Source of the DNA: Saprospiraceae bacterium
GTDB taxonomy: Bacteria; Bacteroidota; Bacteroidia; Chitinophagales; Saprospiraceae
Length of the DNA stretch: 23,046 bases
NCBI GenBank assembly: GCA_007125435.1
Contig: SLDF01000153.1
Location: 1-23,046 of the forward strand
Direction of reading: 5' to 3'
Under the pieces are notes generated by a model. That model saw only the letters and a program-made list of their open reading frames with translations, searched no databases and was not told where the DNA came from. This document shows, one piece after another, positions 14,789 to 23,045 of the stretch. Both the position numbers and the translations under genes were made by a program. The number at the start of each line of letters is the position of its first letter. The first letter of the stretch is position 1.

Positions 14789-16144
14789 CTAAATTCCTCT
14801 GCTGAACATTTCTGTATTTGTCATCTCTCCCCAAAGCTTCTTATCAAATGTGGAAGCTATATGCCTGACAAGTATTTGTCCAGATGGCTCCAGGCTAATG
14901 GTACCATTTTTGAATTTTATAAGACCATCTTTTTCGAATGTTCTAAGCCTGGCTTTTACATGAGCTTGAAAGGCCAGATCGTCATGATTTGCATCTACTT
15001 TCATCGTGGATTGACACATGAGTTCAAGTATTTGCTTTCTGACCTGTAAATCTTCTTCGGTAAGAGCGTGTCCATTTATAATGGGAAATGCGCCTCGGTC
15101 GATACATTCTTGATAATCTTCGACTTTTTTTTCATTTTGAACAAATGCAGTCCAGCTATCGCTTATAGACGATGCACCCAGTCCTATGATGACCTTCGTA
15201 TTAGTAGTGCTATACCCCATAAAGTTTCGGTTCAGATTGCCACTAGTATAGGCCTTGTACATCTTATCCTCTTTCAATGCAAAGTGATCCATACCAATAG
15301 ATTCAAACCCATGCGCTTTCAATGCACGAGAGCCGCTTTTGTACATTTGAAGCTTTAAAGCAGCTGAAGGCAAGTCATCCTTTGTAAACTTTCGTTGTAC
15401 CTTACTTTTCCATGGCACATGAGCATAGGAATAATAAGCTATCCTTTGAGGATTGAGTTTTTTGACTAAAGTGACAGACTTTTTGATGCTGTCTAGTGTT
15501 TGAAAAGGCAATCCATATACGAGATCAATGTTCAAGTCTGTAAAGCCATATTTTCTAGCCCAATTGACAACTTCCCTAGTGGTGTCAAAGTCCTGATATC
15601 TATTGATGACCTCTTGGACAAACGGGTCAAAGTCCTGCACACCTACACTTAATCTTCGAAATCCCAGTTTCCCTAATACCTCAAAATGTTTTTCATTTGC
15701 TGAATTGGGATGGACTTCGATACTAAATTCATGGTCTTCAGCTATGTGCACGCCCTTCAAGATAGACGATATAAGGTATTCTAAGTTTTCAGGGCTGAAA
15801 AACGTAGGTGTTCCTCCGCCCAGATGAATTTCGCGAATGACGGGTTTTACTTCCATGTGTGCCAGGTACATTTGCCACTCTCTCAAAACGGCTTCAATAT
15901 ATGGGGATTCAACTTTATGATTCTTAGTTATTCTTTTGTTGCATGCGCAAAAAGTACAAAGCTTCTCACAAAAAGGCAAATGGATGTAAATAGCCAACTC
16001 CCCATTTTCATCAATTAGGGTTTGATTCATTCTAGATATCCAAATGGATGAGTCTATAGTCGAAAAGTCCCAAAATGGAACAGTGGGGTAAGATGTATAT
16101 CGAGGTACAGGCTTGTTATATTTCTCTAATATTTCTTGTTTCAT
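14789..16144 (-). CDS. hemN: Oxygen-independent coproporphyrinogen III oxidase
   Basis: The 451-residue radical SAM enzyme decarboxylates coproporphyrinogen III to protoporphyrinogen IX without oxygen, in heme synthesis. The signature YIHLPFCEKLCTFCAC (residues 53-68) gives Cys59, Cys63 and Cys66 for the [4Fe-4S] cluster and the HemN-typical Cys68. LGGGTPTFFSP (108-118) is the SAM-binding glycine motif, and KYNKPVPRYTSYPTVPFW near the N-terminus is specific to true HemN rather than HemW. The apparent extension to 16180 starts with TTG, so the ATG at 16144 is used. It follows the SafE-like gene by 42 bp on the same strand, at the end of the cbb3 oxidase cluster, which suits heme supply under low oxygen. 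Confidence 0.95.
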   Translation of the reverse strand: MKQEILEKYNKPVPRYTSYPTVPFWDFSTIDSSIWISRMNQTLIDENGELAIYIHLPFCEKLCTFCACNKRITKNHKVESPYIEAVLREWQMYLAHMEVKPVIREIHLGGGTPTFFSPENLEYLISSILKGVHIAEDHEFSIEVHPNSANEKHFEVLGKLGFRRLSVGVQDFDPFVQEVINRYQDFDTTREVVNWARKYGFTDLNIDLVYGLPFQTLDSIKKSVTLVKKLNPQRIAYYSYAHVPWKSKVQRKFTKDDLPSAALKLQMYKSGSRALKAHGFESIGMDHFALKEDKMYKAYTSGNLNRNFMGYSTTNTKVIIGLGASSISDSWTAFVQNEKKVEDYQECIDRGAFPIINGHALTEEDLQVRKQILELMCQSTMKVDANHDDLAFQAHVKARLRTFEKDGLIKFKNGTISLEPSGQILVRHIASTFDKKLWGEMTNTEMFSRGI

Positions 16145-16186
16145 TACCTTTGATTTGACCTTTGCTCCTGACCCTTTCAAGTCGAT

Positions 16187-16894
16187 TTATAGACTTACAC
16201 ACATTGGAAATTCGCCCCCCGGAAGAATAATTCGAAAACCATCCTGCATGCTTAAATACGATAACACAGCTCTTAATATGAGCCACAGCCCTGTGAGCAC
16301 TAGGGTAGCAGGAATAAACCAACGCCAAATGTTTGCGTATCTGCTGATCAAGCCTGACAATGTCGGCAACAAAATAAACACTGGAAGTGTACCTAACCCG
16401 AACCCTGCCATCAAGGCAATAGAAGACGAACTGCCAATACCGACAGCTGCCAATCCTGCTGCATAGACCATACCACATGGCAAAAGGCCATTTGCTGCTC
16501 CTGCCCCCATAACTGCAAAAGTACTTCGAGACTGGAAAGCATGCTGCCAAACCCTATTTATTCGAGGTGTAACTTTTGCTAACCAACCGGGCTGCCAGAC
16601 TTTATTCTGATTGATGTAGCTAATAGCCATGACAATCAACATAATGCCAGCTAGTAATGATATGATTTGACCTATTTCACGCCAATGAATAGACTGACCT
16701 ACAATCGCTATTATACCTCCAAGTAGGACATAAGTCAATATACGTCCTGAGTGATATGAGCCATACTTAAGCCAATTCATTTTTCCATCAGCAGATCGAA
16801 ATGGCAAGGCTAGTGCAATCGGACCACACATACCCATGCAATGTCCTGACGAACCAAACCCTAGCCACCATCCACTGATTAATGCCATCCACAT
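16187..16894 (-). CDS. SafE/UreH-like (DsbD-like) membrane protein, cbb3-associated
   Basis: 235 residues with about six membrane helices. The N-terminal motif GHCMGMCGP (residues 17-25) has the spaced cysteines 19 and 23, and NGLLPCGMVYAA (135-146) adds Cys140. This pattern is typical of the sulfite exporter TauE/SafE or UreH-like transmembrane family that is often found beside ccoGHIS. In such clusters the protein is thought to help copper handling or redox steps in oxidase assembly, but the function is not proven. It begins 1 bp after the ccoH stop, indicating tight coupling. Since no ccoI copper ATPase gene is present in the window, this may be the only metal-related membrane protein in the cluster. 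Confidence 0.82.
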   Translation of the reverse strand: MWMALISGWWLGFGSSGHCMGMCGPIALALPFRSADGKMNWLKYGSYHSGRILTYVLLGGIIAIVGQSIHWREIGQIISLLAGIMLIVMAISYINQNKVWQPGWLAKVTPRINRVWQHAFQSRSTFAVMGAGAANGLLPCGMVYAAGLAAVGIGSSSSIALMAGFGLGTLPVFILLPTLSGLISRYANIWRWFIPATLVLTGLWLILRAVLSYLSMQDGFRIILPGGEFPMCVSL

Positions 16895-16895
16895 A

Positions 16896-17339
16896 TTACT
16901 CTATAATCATCGGTTTTTCAAAGTAAAAAGGCGTATTGCTTTGCTCCCACTTAACTTTAAGTACGTACCTACCTTTTTGACTTTCACCCAATGGCAGTAT
17001 AAACCTATTAGTCATTGCCTCATCAAAGCTTGCTATAACATCTCGAGAGCCATCAGCCTCATTGTAAAGCCACAACTCAACATCTTGCAAAGGGATTTGA
17101 GCAGGATTAATAGCAGGTAACACTACTGTCAGCTCATCAGATGACAATGATATGGCGACTTTTTCTTCAGCAGCATTCACATTCTTAGCCCCATCTATAA
17201 TCTTTTGATATTCAAGTTCTCTTTCGTAATAATCAGCAGTCACCAAATTGACATTATGTTGAAATGCTGAATACACCATGAAAATTGTCAATGCAACAAA
17301 GCCCGTATAGAAGGCAAATATTCTATATCCCCAATTCAT
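16896..17339 (-). CDS. ccoH: CcoH/FixH-family cbb3 oxidase assembly protein
   Basis: 147 residues with one N-terminal membrane helix (about 6-24) followed by a periplasmic beta-rich domain. The segment NVNLVTADYYERELEYQ (about 29-45) resembles the conserved D-Y-Y motif of FixH, and the rest fits the FixH fold in length. FixH/CcoH is needed for assembly or stability of cbb3 oxidase in other bacteria. The gene lies 7 bp after ccoG and 1 bp before the SafE-like gene. Confidence 0.88.
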   Translation of the reverse strand: MNWGYRIFAFYTGFVALTIFMVYSAFQHNVNLVTADYYERELEYQKIIDGAKNVNAAEEKVAISLSSDELTVVLPAINPAQIPLQDVELWLYNEADGSRDVIASFDEAMTNRFILPLGESQKGRYVLKVKWEQSNTPFYFEKPMIIE

Positions 17340-17346
17340 ATTTATA

Positions 17347-18771
17347 TCATTTAACTGGTCCTAAAAAGTTAGTCTTAATCTTTTCAATTTGTTTTCCATC
17401 CTCAAAGACGCCGACTTTAAATGTCGACTTTCGGGAAGTAAGCTCGTCTTCGTCTACAGTTATAAAAAATGTCACCTGCACCTCTCCTTCACCTGGTAAT
17501 TCAATAACTTCCCTTCCCACTAATTTGATGTCAGCAGGTCCATCCAAACGCTGAATAGAGAGCGTCTTATCTTCAAATGTTTTATTTATGACTTTTAGAC
17601 TGTACAGATTACTGATACGTCCATCTTCTTGTTCTTGGTAAAGCTGCCCGGGGACTCTAATAATAGTTGTCTGAATACTATTGCGAGTTGTCAAAAGTAA
17701 GGTAAAAATAGATAATAAAATCACCATCACTACTGAATAGGCTTTGACACGAGTTGTCCATTCGAAAGCTTTGTTATCTGCAATATTAGCTTCAGAGGCG
17801 TACCTGATTAGTCCACGGGGTCTACCTATCTTATCCATTATACTATCGCAAGCATCAATACAGGCTGTACAATTAGTGCACTCCAATTGGGTTCCATTTC
17901 GGATATCAATACCTGTAGGGCATACCTTTACACATAAATTACAATCAATGCAGTCCCCTTGTAAATCTGCTTTTTTCTTGATCTTACCTCTTGGCTCTCC
18001 TCTGACATGATCATAGGCTACGACGACAGAGTTTCTATCCAATAAGACGCCTTGCAGTCTGCCATAAGGACAAACTACCGTACACACCTGCTCTCTAAAT
18101 GAAGCAAAGACAAAAAAGAAAACGCCACTAAAAACCAGCATAGCCGAAAATCCAGCTACATGTTCCGATATTGGCGAAGTCACAATATCCCAAAGGGCAT
18201 CCACACCAATTATATACGACAAGAAGAGATTACCTACCAGAAACGCAATACCATAGAAAATAACCCATTTAGTTAGTTTGATTCTGATTTTTCTAGCGTC
18301 CCATTTAGCTCGATCCAAAGTTCTCTGTTGTGCTGCCGTCCCTTCGATCCAATACTCAATTTTGCGAAATACCATTTCCATAAAAATGGTCTGTGGGCAT
18401 ATCCACCCACAAAAAATCCGACCAAAAACAACAGTGAAAACAATAATGAATACAATGGCTGTGATCATTGCAAAGCCAAAAATGAAAAAGTCTTGCGGCC
18501 AGAAAATCTGTCCAAAGAGTATGAATTTCCTCTCTATGACATTGAACATCATAAAAGGCTGACCATTGATCTTTATAAAGGGCATAGAAATGAAAATGGC
18601 TAGCAAAAGATAGCTTAGCCAAGTTCTATATTTATAAAATACACTTCCTTTAGGTGGCTGGTGGGCATATACCCAAACGCGCTTGCCATCCTCATCAATG
18701 GTACTTACCTTATCGCGAAAAGTACCTTCTTCGTCTTTATAAAGATGTTCAAAGTTTTGAACTTCACTCAT
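17347..18771 (-). CDS. ccoG: CcoG, cbb3 oxidase-associated iron-sulfur membrane protein
   Basis: The 474-residue protein has about five membrane helices and two cytoplasmic [4Fe-4S] ferredoxin motifs: Cys274, 277, 280 and 284 (CIDCNLCVKVCP) and Cys298, 301, 304 and 308 (CTNCTACIDACD). Further cysteine pairs sit near the membrane, Cys121/125 (FCGWICP) and Cys230/234 (CTVVCP), as in the family. The C-terminal domain is periplasmic and beta-rich. In other bacteria CcoG acts as a cupric reductase in copper delivery to cbb3 oxidase. The frame extends to 18783 with a TTG, but the ATG at 18771 is the better start. It follows ccoP by 40 bp. Confidence 0.95.
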   Translation of the reverse strand: MSEVQNFEHLYKDEEGTFRDKVSTIDEDGKRVWVYAHQPPKGSVFYKYRTWLSYLLLAIFISMPFIKINGQPFMMFNVIERKFILFGQIFWPQDFFIFGFAMITAIVFIIVFTVVFGRIFCGWICPQTIFMEMVFRKIEYWIEGTAAQQRTLDRAKWDARKIRIKLTKWVIFYGIAFLVGNLFLSYIIGVDALWDIVTSPISEHVAGFSAMLVFSGVFFFVFASFREQVCTVVCPYGRLQGVLLDRNSVVVAYDHVRGEPRGKIKKKADLQGDCIDCNLCVKVCPTGIDIRNGTQLECTNCTACIDACDSIMDKIGRPRGLIRYASEANIADNKAFEWTTRVKAYSVVMVILLSIFTLLLTTRNSIQTTIIRVPGQLYQEQEDGRISNLYSLKVINKTFEDKTLSIQRLDGPADIKLVGREVIELPGEGEVQVTFFITVDEDELTSRKSTFKVGVFEDGKQIEKIKTNFLGPVK

Positions 18772-18811
18772 TTCTCTTTCCAATATTTAATACCTGTAAG
18801 CCAATATATGC

Positions 18812-19963
18812 TTACATCTCTACGGCCTCCTCTGTATCTTCTTGATCATCACCTTCTTCGGACCTGATATACTTCTCACCCTGCGGTTCTTTTGGGTTTG
18901 GTGGCTCAGTACCTTCAAGTGTCAATACATAATTTGAAACCTGTGCAATCTGCATAGGAGATAATAAATCTTTCCAGGGTGTCATCCCCTTCTCTACAAC
19001 ACCATATTTGACCACAGTGAAAATATCACTTACGCTCCCTCCATGTATCCAATACTCATCTGTCAAATTGGGTCCAACTCCACCTTCACCATAGTTACCA
19101 TGGCAAGCTACGCAGTTTGTCATGTAAACCAACCTTCCTTTTTCTATAAAGTCTTTATCATCTACCACTTCAACATTAGACTCGTCAACAGCGAGAGCTG
19201 CTGATGCCCTATAAGCTTTCATTCTTTCTTCCTCTTTTGCTATTGCTATTTCCAATTCTTCAGCTTGAAGTGGAGCTGTCTGTGCAACATGGTAGCGCCA
19301 AAGGTAAATTACTGAAAAAATGATCGTAATGTAGAATCCCCATACCCACCAAGGCGGCAAATCATTATCCAGCTCTTTAATACCGTCATAGTCATGATCA
19401 AGTAATACCTCTTTTTCTTTTTCTTTAGATTTGAATGCATTGATTTTAGTCCAAATAACGCCAGCTTTTGCCATGAATACCTCTGCAAAATCCGGTGTAG
19501 TATCCTCCTTTGCTGTCGTGGCATCCTCTCTAAAACCAAGTAGGTCATATATATTCCTTATGAGAAAAACAATAACAAACAACTCCAGAAGTATAACCAA
19601 TGCTATGACAAAAAATGTCGTGTATGTCATATTACTGGTCACGTTCATTAATACCAATGAACCAGTCGATGCCTCTGCTACATCTGGCAATAGTAGCATC
19701 AACCCTAAAGCTATTACTGACAAACCAGTCTTGCTATTCTTAGTCATCCAGGCTTCACCTTTCTTTGTTAAAAGCTTGGCATAAAATCTACCCAGTAAAA
19801 AAATAACAACCAGAAGCACCACAGCAATGGTCGCAAATGTATATTCCAGAAGAAAGTCAGTAGAGAAGGCGTACCATTTGTCCGTATTAGCTTCCTGCGC
19901 TTGGATACTACTTGAGAAAAGCAGCATAATAGGCATGGTATAAAGCGTTAACTTGTGTTTCAT
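18812..19963 (-). CDS. ccoP: cbb3 oxidase subunit CcoP, monoheme type
   Basis: 383 residues. A signal peptide-like start (cleavage likely after residue 22, in SIQA-QEA) is followed by membrane segments at about 38-60, 80-93, 113-136 and 206-222, and one cytochrome c domain in the C-terminal third. That domain has CVACH (Cys284, Cys287, His288) and a likely axial Met327 in EKGMTPW. The PPWWVWGF segment before the last helix is typical of CcoP. It feeds electrons from c-type cytochromes to CcoO and CcoN. Proteobacterial CcoP has two CxxCH motifs, while only one is present here, as I recall for Bacteroidota. The C-terminus is acidic. It lies 32 bp after ccoQ. Confidence 0.93.
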   Translation of the reverse strand: MKHKLTLYTMPIMLLFSSSIQAQEANTDKWYAFSTDFLLEYTFATIAVVLLVVIFLLGRFYAKLLTKKGEAWMTKNSKTGLSVIALGLMLLLPDVAEASTGSLVLMNVTSNMTYTTFFVIALVILLELFVIVFLIRNIYDLLGFREDATTAKEDTTPDFAEVFMAKAGVIWTKINAFKSKEKEKEVLLDHDYDGIKELDNDLPPWWVWGFYITIIFSVIYLWRYHVAQTAPLQAEELEIAIAKEEERMKAYRASAALAVDESNVEVVDDKDFIEKGRLVYMTNCVACHGNYGEGGVGPNLTDEYWIHGGSVSDIFTVVKYGVVEKGMTPWKDLLSPMQIAQVSNYVLTLEGTEPPNPKEPQGEKYIRSEEGDDQEDTEEAVEM

Positions 19964-19995
19964 CTTTTTATATTTAATAATATTATAGATCTTTT

Positions 19996-20181
19996 TTATT
20001 TGTTGTTTGTATCGGTAAACTTATCATCTAAAGGCATATGGCTAACTTCGTCAATTCTTTCTTTGTCCATTTTAAAAACATACCACAACATAGTAGCAAA
20101 GAAAACGGTAAAAATGACAAGTGAAATAATTGGAAATATTTCAATGCCCAAAATGGTCTCTAAATAATGCTTAACTTTCAC
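19996..20181 (-). CDS. ccoQ: CcoQ/FixQ-like small cbb3 oxidase component
   Basis: 61 residues with one membrane helix (about 15-37, IFPIISLVIFTVFFATMLWYV) and a charged cytoplasmic tail including KMDKERIDEVSHMPLDD, which is the FixQ pattern. CcoQ stabilises the core oxidase in other bacteria. The only suitable start in frame is GTG at 20181; the first internal ATG falls within the helix. It lies between ccoNO and ccoP, the usual place for this subunit, and after a strong hairpin. Confidence 0.85.
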   Translation of the reverse strand: MKVKHYLETILGIEIFPIISLVIFTVFFATMLWYVFKMDKERIDEVSHMPLDDKFTDTNNK

Positions 20182-20256
20182 GATTCTGTCTTTTTATTTT
20201 TTTACTAGCATATGATAGCTGAATGCCGCTATTGCATCAAAAAACTAAGAAAAGGT

Positions 20257-20281
20257 GGAGGCTTTTGGTGAAAAAGCCTCC
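20257..20281 (-). terminator. Strong hairpin between ccoNO and ccoQ
   Basis: On the minus strand GGAGGCTTTT pairs perfectly with AAAAGCCTCC (10 bp, loop TCACC). It is followed by ACCTTTTCTTAG and then TTTTTT, so it resembles a Rho-independent terminator about 40 bp after the ccoNO stop. Since ccoQ and the rest of the cluster follow, it probably acts as a partial terminator or as a 3' end stabiliser for the ccoNO mRNA. Confidence 0.65.
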
Positions 20282-20321
20282 TTGATTGCTTTCCCTGTAT
20301 TTGTACAATGTTGGTGATGCT

Positions 20322-22448
20322 TTAATCAGCATCCGTTAATGCCTCTTTTTTAATATCTGTACCCAATCTTTGCAGGTAGGCAATCAGCGCTACCACTTCA
20401 CTTGTAGGGTGTGTCTCTAAATTATCTTTAGCCAAATTATCTGTAATGGCTTGTGCCTGAAGCATGAGGTCTCTATTGGCCACTTTGTCATAGCCTTCTT
20501 CGTAAGGCACACCAATCTTCTGCATAACGCGGATCATTTTAGGTGTCAGAGTGGTATCAATGGGTTTGTCTATCATCCAGCCATATACCGGCATTATTGA
20601 TCCAGGTGATATCGACTCAGGCTCCAGGAAGTGATTGTAGTGCCATGAGTCAGGGTATTTGCCACCAACTCTTGCCAAGTCCGGCCCGGTACGCTTAGAT
20701 CCCCATTGGAATGGATGATCATAAACAAACTCTCCTGCTTTAGAATACTCACCATATCTTACCAGTTCATCTCTGAATGGTCTTACCATCTGCGAATGAC
20801 ATGTGTAACATCCTTCAGATACATAAATGTGTCTTCCTTGCAATTCTAGAGGTGTATATGGTTGAACAGACGCTATCGTTGGCACGTTTGATTTGACTAA
20901 GAAGGTTGGAACAATCTCTAATACACCTCCAATAGCAACTACGACTAAACTCAACACTAACATCTGGATTGGACGATTCTCAATCCACTTGTGCCAGTGT
21001 TCTTTTTGATGGCTGACCGCTTTAGGTAATGATGCCGGTACAACTGCTTCTTCATCAGCTGTAAATGTTCCTTGCTTGACTGTTTTGTAAATATTATATC
21101 CCATCATAATGGCACCTGTCAAATACATCACTCCACCTAGAGCTCTCAACATGTACATAGGTATTATCCTGGTCACAGTCTCTAGGAACCTGTACTGAAG
21201 AACACCATCAGGTGTAAATGTCTGCCACATAATACTCTGGGTAAAACCTGCCCAGTACAATGGTATTGCATAGAAGAGTATACCTAAAGTGCCTACCCAA
21301 AAATGGGCATTCATCAATTTTTTACTGTACATAGATGTATTGAACATCTTTGGTATCAACCAATAGAGAATACCAAAGGTCAAGAATCCATTCCATCCCA
21401 ATCCACCAATATGCACATGAGCTATAATCCAGTCAGTAAAGTGTGCTATGGCATTAACATTTTTCAATGACAACATAGGCCCTTCAAAGGTTGACATACC
21501 ATAAGCAGTGACCGCAACTACCATAAACTTCAAAACTGGATCTTCTCTAACGCGATCCCATGCACCTCTAAGCGTAAATAAACCATTAATCATACCACCC
21601 CAGGAAGGCGCTATCAACATCACAGAAAAAACGACACCTAACGACTGTGCCCAGTCTGGCAGTGCAGTATATAACAAGTGGTGAGGACCTGCCCATATGT
21701 ACAAGAAGATCAAAGCCCAAAAGTGTATGATTGATAATCTGTAGGAATAGATTGGTCTATTTGCAGCCTTAGGCAGGTAGTAATACATCAATCCTAAATA
21801 AGGCGTAGTCAGGAAAAATGCAACAGCATTATGACCATACCACCATTGGACCAATGCATCTTGAACACCTGCATACCAACTGTAAGAGTTCATGAAGTCC
21901 ATCGGCATGGCAAATGAGTTGACTATATGTAGCATTGCCACGGTAACCCATGTCGCTATATAAAACCAGATGGCGACATAAAGAGTCTTTTCTTTTCTAT
22001 TGATGATGGTCATCATCATATTCAATCCAAAAACTACCCAAATCAATGTAATGGCAATATCTATAGGCCACTCAAGCTCAGCGTATTCTTTACCTTGGGT
22101 GTAGCCCATCAATAATGTGACAGCTGCTGCCACAATTATCAATTGCCAGCCCCAAAAATGCACTTTGCTCAACATGTCATTCCACATTCGAGCTTTACAC
22201 AGTCGCTGCAATGAGTAATAGACACCCATAAATATCCCATTACCAACAAATGCAAATATGATGGCATTGGTGTGTACAGGCCTGATTCTACCAAATGTGG
22301 TAGGTGCCCAGTCAAATGACAATGCAGGCCATACCATTTGTAAAGCTGCATATAGACCGACAATCATGCCTATCACACCCCAGAAAGCAGTGGCATAGGC
22401 AAAGTTTCTTACGATCGTGTTATCATAGTAAATGGTCTTCTTTTCCAT
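20322..22448 (-). CDS. ccoNO: cbb3-type cytochrome c oxidase, fused CcoN-CcoO
   Basis: 708 residues joining the catalytic subunit (CcoN, about 1-465) and the monoheme cytochrome c subunit (CcoO, about 485-708). CcoN carries heme and copper ligands: His59 (RPVHTN), His206 (WWYGHNAV), His256 and His257 (GPHHLLYT), and His344/His346 (IIAHVHIGG), plus Glu323 in STFEGPML. CcoO has one anchor helix (about 494-516) and the heme c motif CYTCH (Cys547, Cys550, His551). The enzyme reduces oxygen to water with high affinity while pumping protons. The fusion is a Bacteroidota hallmark. The ATG at 22448 is preferred over a TTG at 22454. ccoS lies 21 bp upstream. Confidence 0.97.
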   Translation of the reverse strand: MEKKTIYYDNTIVRNFAYATAFWGVIGMIVGLYAALQMVWPALSFDWAPTTFGRIRPVHTNAIIFAFVGNGIFMGVYYSLQRLCKARMWNDMLSKVHFWGWQLIIVAAAVTLLMGYTQGKEYAELEWPIDIAITLIWVVFGLNMMMTIINRKEKTLYVAIWFYIATWVTVAMLHIVNSFAMPMDFMNSYSWYAGVQDALVQWWYGHNAVAFFLTTPYLGLMYYYLPKAANRPIYSYRLSIIHFWALIFLYIWAGPHHLLYTALPDWAQSLGVVFSVMLIAPSWGGMINGLFTLRGAWDRVREDPVLKFMVVAVTAYGMSTFEGPMLSLKNVNAIAHFTDWIIAHVHIGGLGWNGFLTFGILYWLIPKMFNTSMYSKKLMNAHFWVGTLGILFYAIPLYWAGFTQSIMWQTFTPDGVLQYRFLETVTRIIPMYMLRALGGVMYLTGAIMMGYNIYKTVKQGTFTADEEAVVPASLPKAVSHQKEHWHKWIENRPIQMLVLSLVVVAIGGVLEIVPTFLVKSNVPTIASVQPYTPLELQGRHIYVSEGCYTCHSQMVRPFRDELVRYGEYSKAGEFVYDHPFQWGSKRTGPDLARVGGKYPDSWHYNHFLEPESISPGSIMPVYGWMIDKPIDTTLTPKMIRVMQKIGVPYEEGYDKVANRDLMLQAQAITDNLAKDNLETHPTSEVVALIAYLQRLGTDIKKEALTDAD

Positions 22449-22469
22449 ATTCAATAATTCAAATAATAG

Positions 22470-22628
22470 TTATTTATCTTTTTTGCTTTTTCTGTCTTCG
22501 AAAAGAATACGATGTGCTGGTGAGACGTCATCATCGAACTGGCCAGACCTGTTGGCCCATATGAAAGCCAATAAAAACAGGCCTGCCAGTACGATACTAC
22601 AAATCATCAAAATTATTATCACCTTCAT
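22470..22628 (-). CDS. ccoS: CcoS, cbb3 oxidase maturation protein
   Basis: 52 residues: one membrane helix (about 3-24), then WANRSGQFDDDVSPAHRILFED, the CcoS signature, and a lysine-rich end. CcoS is needed for cofactor insertion into cbb3 oxidase in other bacteria. An ATG at 22694 would add 22 residues, but the candidate -7 box (22651-22658) lies between the two starts, and CcoS proteins normally begin just before the helix, so the ATG at 22628 is chosen. It heads the oxidase cluster. The copper ATPase gene ccoI, its common neighbour, is absent here. Confidence 0.92.
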   Translation of the reverse strand: MKVIIILMICSIVLAGLFLLAFIWANRSGQFDDDVSPAHRILFEDRKSKKDK

Positions 22629-22650
22629 CCTTCCAATATCTCTTGAACCC

Positions 22651-22706
22651 CAAAAGTATATATGGAAAGATGACATTTCACTGACATCACTCATCGCTTT
22701 CAGTGA
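22651..22706 (-). promoter_or_regulatory. Candidate promoter and operator of the cco cluster
   Basis: On the minus strand TACTTTTG (22658-22651) matches TAnnTTTG and lies 22 bp before the ccoS ATG. It lacks a TTG at -33. Just upstream is a 7-bp inverted repeat, TCACTGA (22706-22700) and TCAGTGA (22684-22678), centred roughly 45-50 bp before the predicted start, plus two copies of ATGTCA. This is the place for an activator that could replace the missing -33 contact. It does not match the FNR consensus TTGAT-N4-ATCAA. Confidence 0.4.
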
Positions 22707-22812
22707 TAATGGTCATTAAGCTGAGTTTGGGCAGCAGAAGTCCGTTTTTGTAAATAGATTGTGTCTCAATGTCCTTCTAATAGATTATTGTATGTCGAAA
22801 GTCTGAGGGAGC

Positions 22813-22852
22813 ATAGGAGCTAAGGAGCTTAGGAGCTAAGAGGCTTAGGCAT
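22813..22852 (+). repeat. Octamer tandem repeat (five units)
   Basis: The units are ATAGGAGC, TAAGGAGC, TTAGGAGC, TAAGAGGC and TTAGGCAT, a degenerate 8-bp period. Confidence 0.6.
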
Positions 22853-22860
22853 TAACAAAG

Positions 22861-22895
22861 TCTCAAGCTCCAAGTCTCAAGCCTCAAGCTCCAAG
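22861..22895 (+). repeat. Heptamer tandem repeat (five units)
   Basis: The units are TCTCAAG, CTCCAAG, TCTCAAG, CCTCAAG and CTCCAAG. On the opposite strand the core is CTTG every 7 bp, the same as at 1226-1260, so the two arrays belong to one family. Confidence 0.65.
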
Positions 22896-22992
22896 CAACC
22901 GGCATAGCATTATTGGAAATACGAACAGTTATTTTACCTGAAGCCTTTGATTTTTTCTTTTTTCTGTCTTGTGATCAGGATTCACAGGATGT

Positions 22993-23045
22993 GAGAATTT
23001 CCAGAATTTCCGGTGATTGGCGTTTAATCAGGCGATTGGGCAACA
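22993..23045 (+). repeat. 53-bp direct repeat, right copy
   Basis: Identical to 114-166. The preceding bases 22971-22999 match the reverse complement of 311-339 at 28 of 29 positions. The copy runs to the window edge, so the true repeat may extend further. Confidence 0.9.

Noticed and set aside
16116..16550. 144-aa frame on the minus strand inside the SafE-like gene
   Set aside because: Same strand, different frame from a convincing membrane protein; composition is Cys/Tyr-rich and unlike a gene.
18812..19963. A second heme c site in CcoP
   Set aside because: Only one CxxCH (284-288) is present in the full protein.
22629..22694. N-terminal extension of CcoS to the ATG at 22694
   Set aside because: The added 22 residues are not typical of CcoS, and the candidate -7 box lies downstream of that ATG.
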